Source of the DNA: Candidatus Omnitrophota bacterium
GTDB lineage: Bacteria; Ratteibacteria; UBA8468; MWAK01
Direction of reading: 5' to 3'
Length of the DNA stretch: 6,205 nucleotides
NCBI GenBank assembly: GCA_018829455.1
Contig: JAHJUB010000239.1
Location: forward strand, 1 to 6,205
Position 1 is the stretch's first letter, and the number at the start of each line of letters is the position of its first letter. The notes under the pieces are model-generated. The model ran no database searches and was not told where the DNA came from. It saw nothing but the letters and a program-made list of their open reading frames with translations. This document shows positions 6,040 to 6,205 of the stretch, one piece after another. A program made the position numbers and the translations under genes.

Positions 6040-6205
6040 TTAGACCTTCACGGTTATGTCCAGAACAGGGAGTTTAATGTTATTACCCTCGGCGTTTTCG
6101 GCCCTTACTCTGATAAGCTGAGCTACGATACTGATGGCGATCTCTGCTGGGGTTTCAGAATGGATGTCGATGCCGATGGGCGCGTAGACCCGATTGAGAA
6201 GTTGC
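6040..6205 (-). CDS. XdhC/CoxI-family protein, C-terminal end (5' end outside the window)
   Basis: On the - strand the frame is open from the window edge to the TAA at 6040-6042 and encodes 54 residues. The segment RVYAPIGIDIHSETPAEIAI matches the signature of the C-terminal Rossmann-type domain of XdhC-family proteins (consensus near PIGLDIGAxTPEEIAVSI), followed by the usual helix (AQLIRVRAE). XdhC-type proteins bind and help insert the sulfurated molybdenum cofactor into xanthine dehydrogenase or CO-dehydrogenase-type enzymes; relatives accompany selenium-dependent Mo hydroxylases. The tail after the helix (NAEGNNIKLPVLDITVKV) is slightly longer than the core domain and ends in a beta-like stretch. 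The usual Gly after DI is His here. The gene is convergent with the kinase and appears functionally unrelated to it. Only the end is visible, so the exact subfamily cannot be told. Confidence 0.82.
   Translation of the reverse strand, partial: QLLNRVYAPIGIDIHSETPAEIAISIVAQLIRVRAENAEGNNIKLPVLDITVKV

Overview
The window reads as a chromosome segment of an anaerobic member of the Desulfobacterota (a sulfate reducer or syntrophic relative). The grounds are an HdrD/DsrK/TmcB-type iron-sulfur protein at the left edge, a cytoplasmic PAS histidine kinase with an unusual H-box, a broken REP-associated (RAYT) transposase of a type common in that phylum, and an XdhC-family protein at the right edge. The assignment is inferred from protein style and gene content. 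No rRNA or other phylogenetic marker is present.

Layout, left to right. Positions 1-5610 carry six genes, all on the + strand. First is the 3' part of a gene for a (Fe-S)-binding CCG-domain protein, which overlaps by 8 nt a 178-residue protein I do not recognise. Its stop codon lies inside the Shine-Dalgarno sequence of a double-domain universal stress protein (USP). Then come two stand-alone response-regulator receivers and a 654-residue hybrid kinase with the order receiver, coiled coil, degenerate H-box helix, PAS, PAS, DHp, ATPase. Positions 5611-5756 are non-coding and hold a small REP-like palindrome. Positions 5757-6029 on the - strand are the C-terminal remnant of a RAYT transposase with an in-frame amber stop. 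Positions 6040-6205 on the - strand are the C-terminal end of an XdhC-family protein that continues beyond the window. The two halves are convergent.

How the genes may work together: the first protein should pass electrons through [4Fe-4S] clusters and a CCG-bound cluster, as in the membrane complexes of sulfate respiration. The tightly packed genes after it look like a sensing and signalling cassette. None of the three receivers has a DNA-binding or enzymatic output, so the cassette probably acts by phosphotransfer and protein contact, perhaps on the redox complex, the USP or a regulator encoded elsewhere. From memory (not checked), the tmc locus of Desulfovibrio vulgaris has a similar kinase, receiver, receiver, USP, hypothetical set beside its redox genes. 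That would make this a conserved but functionally unexplained module.
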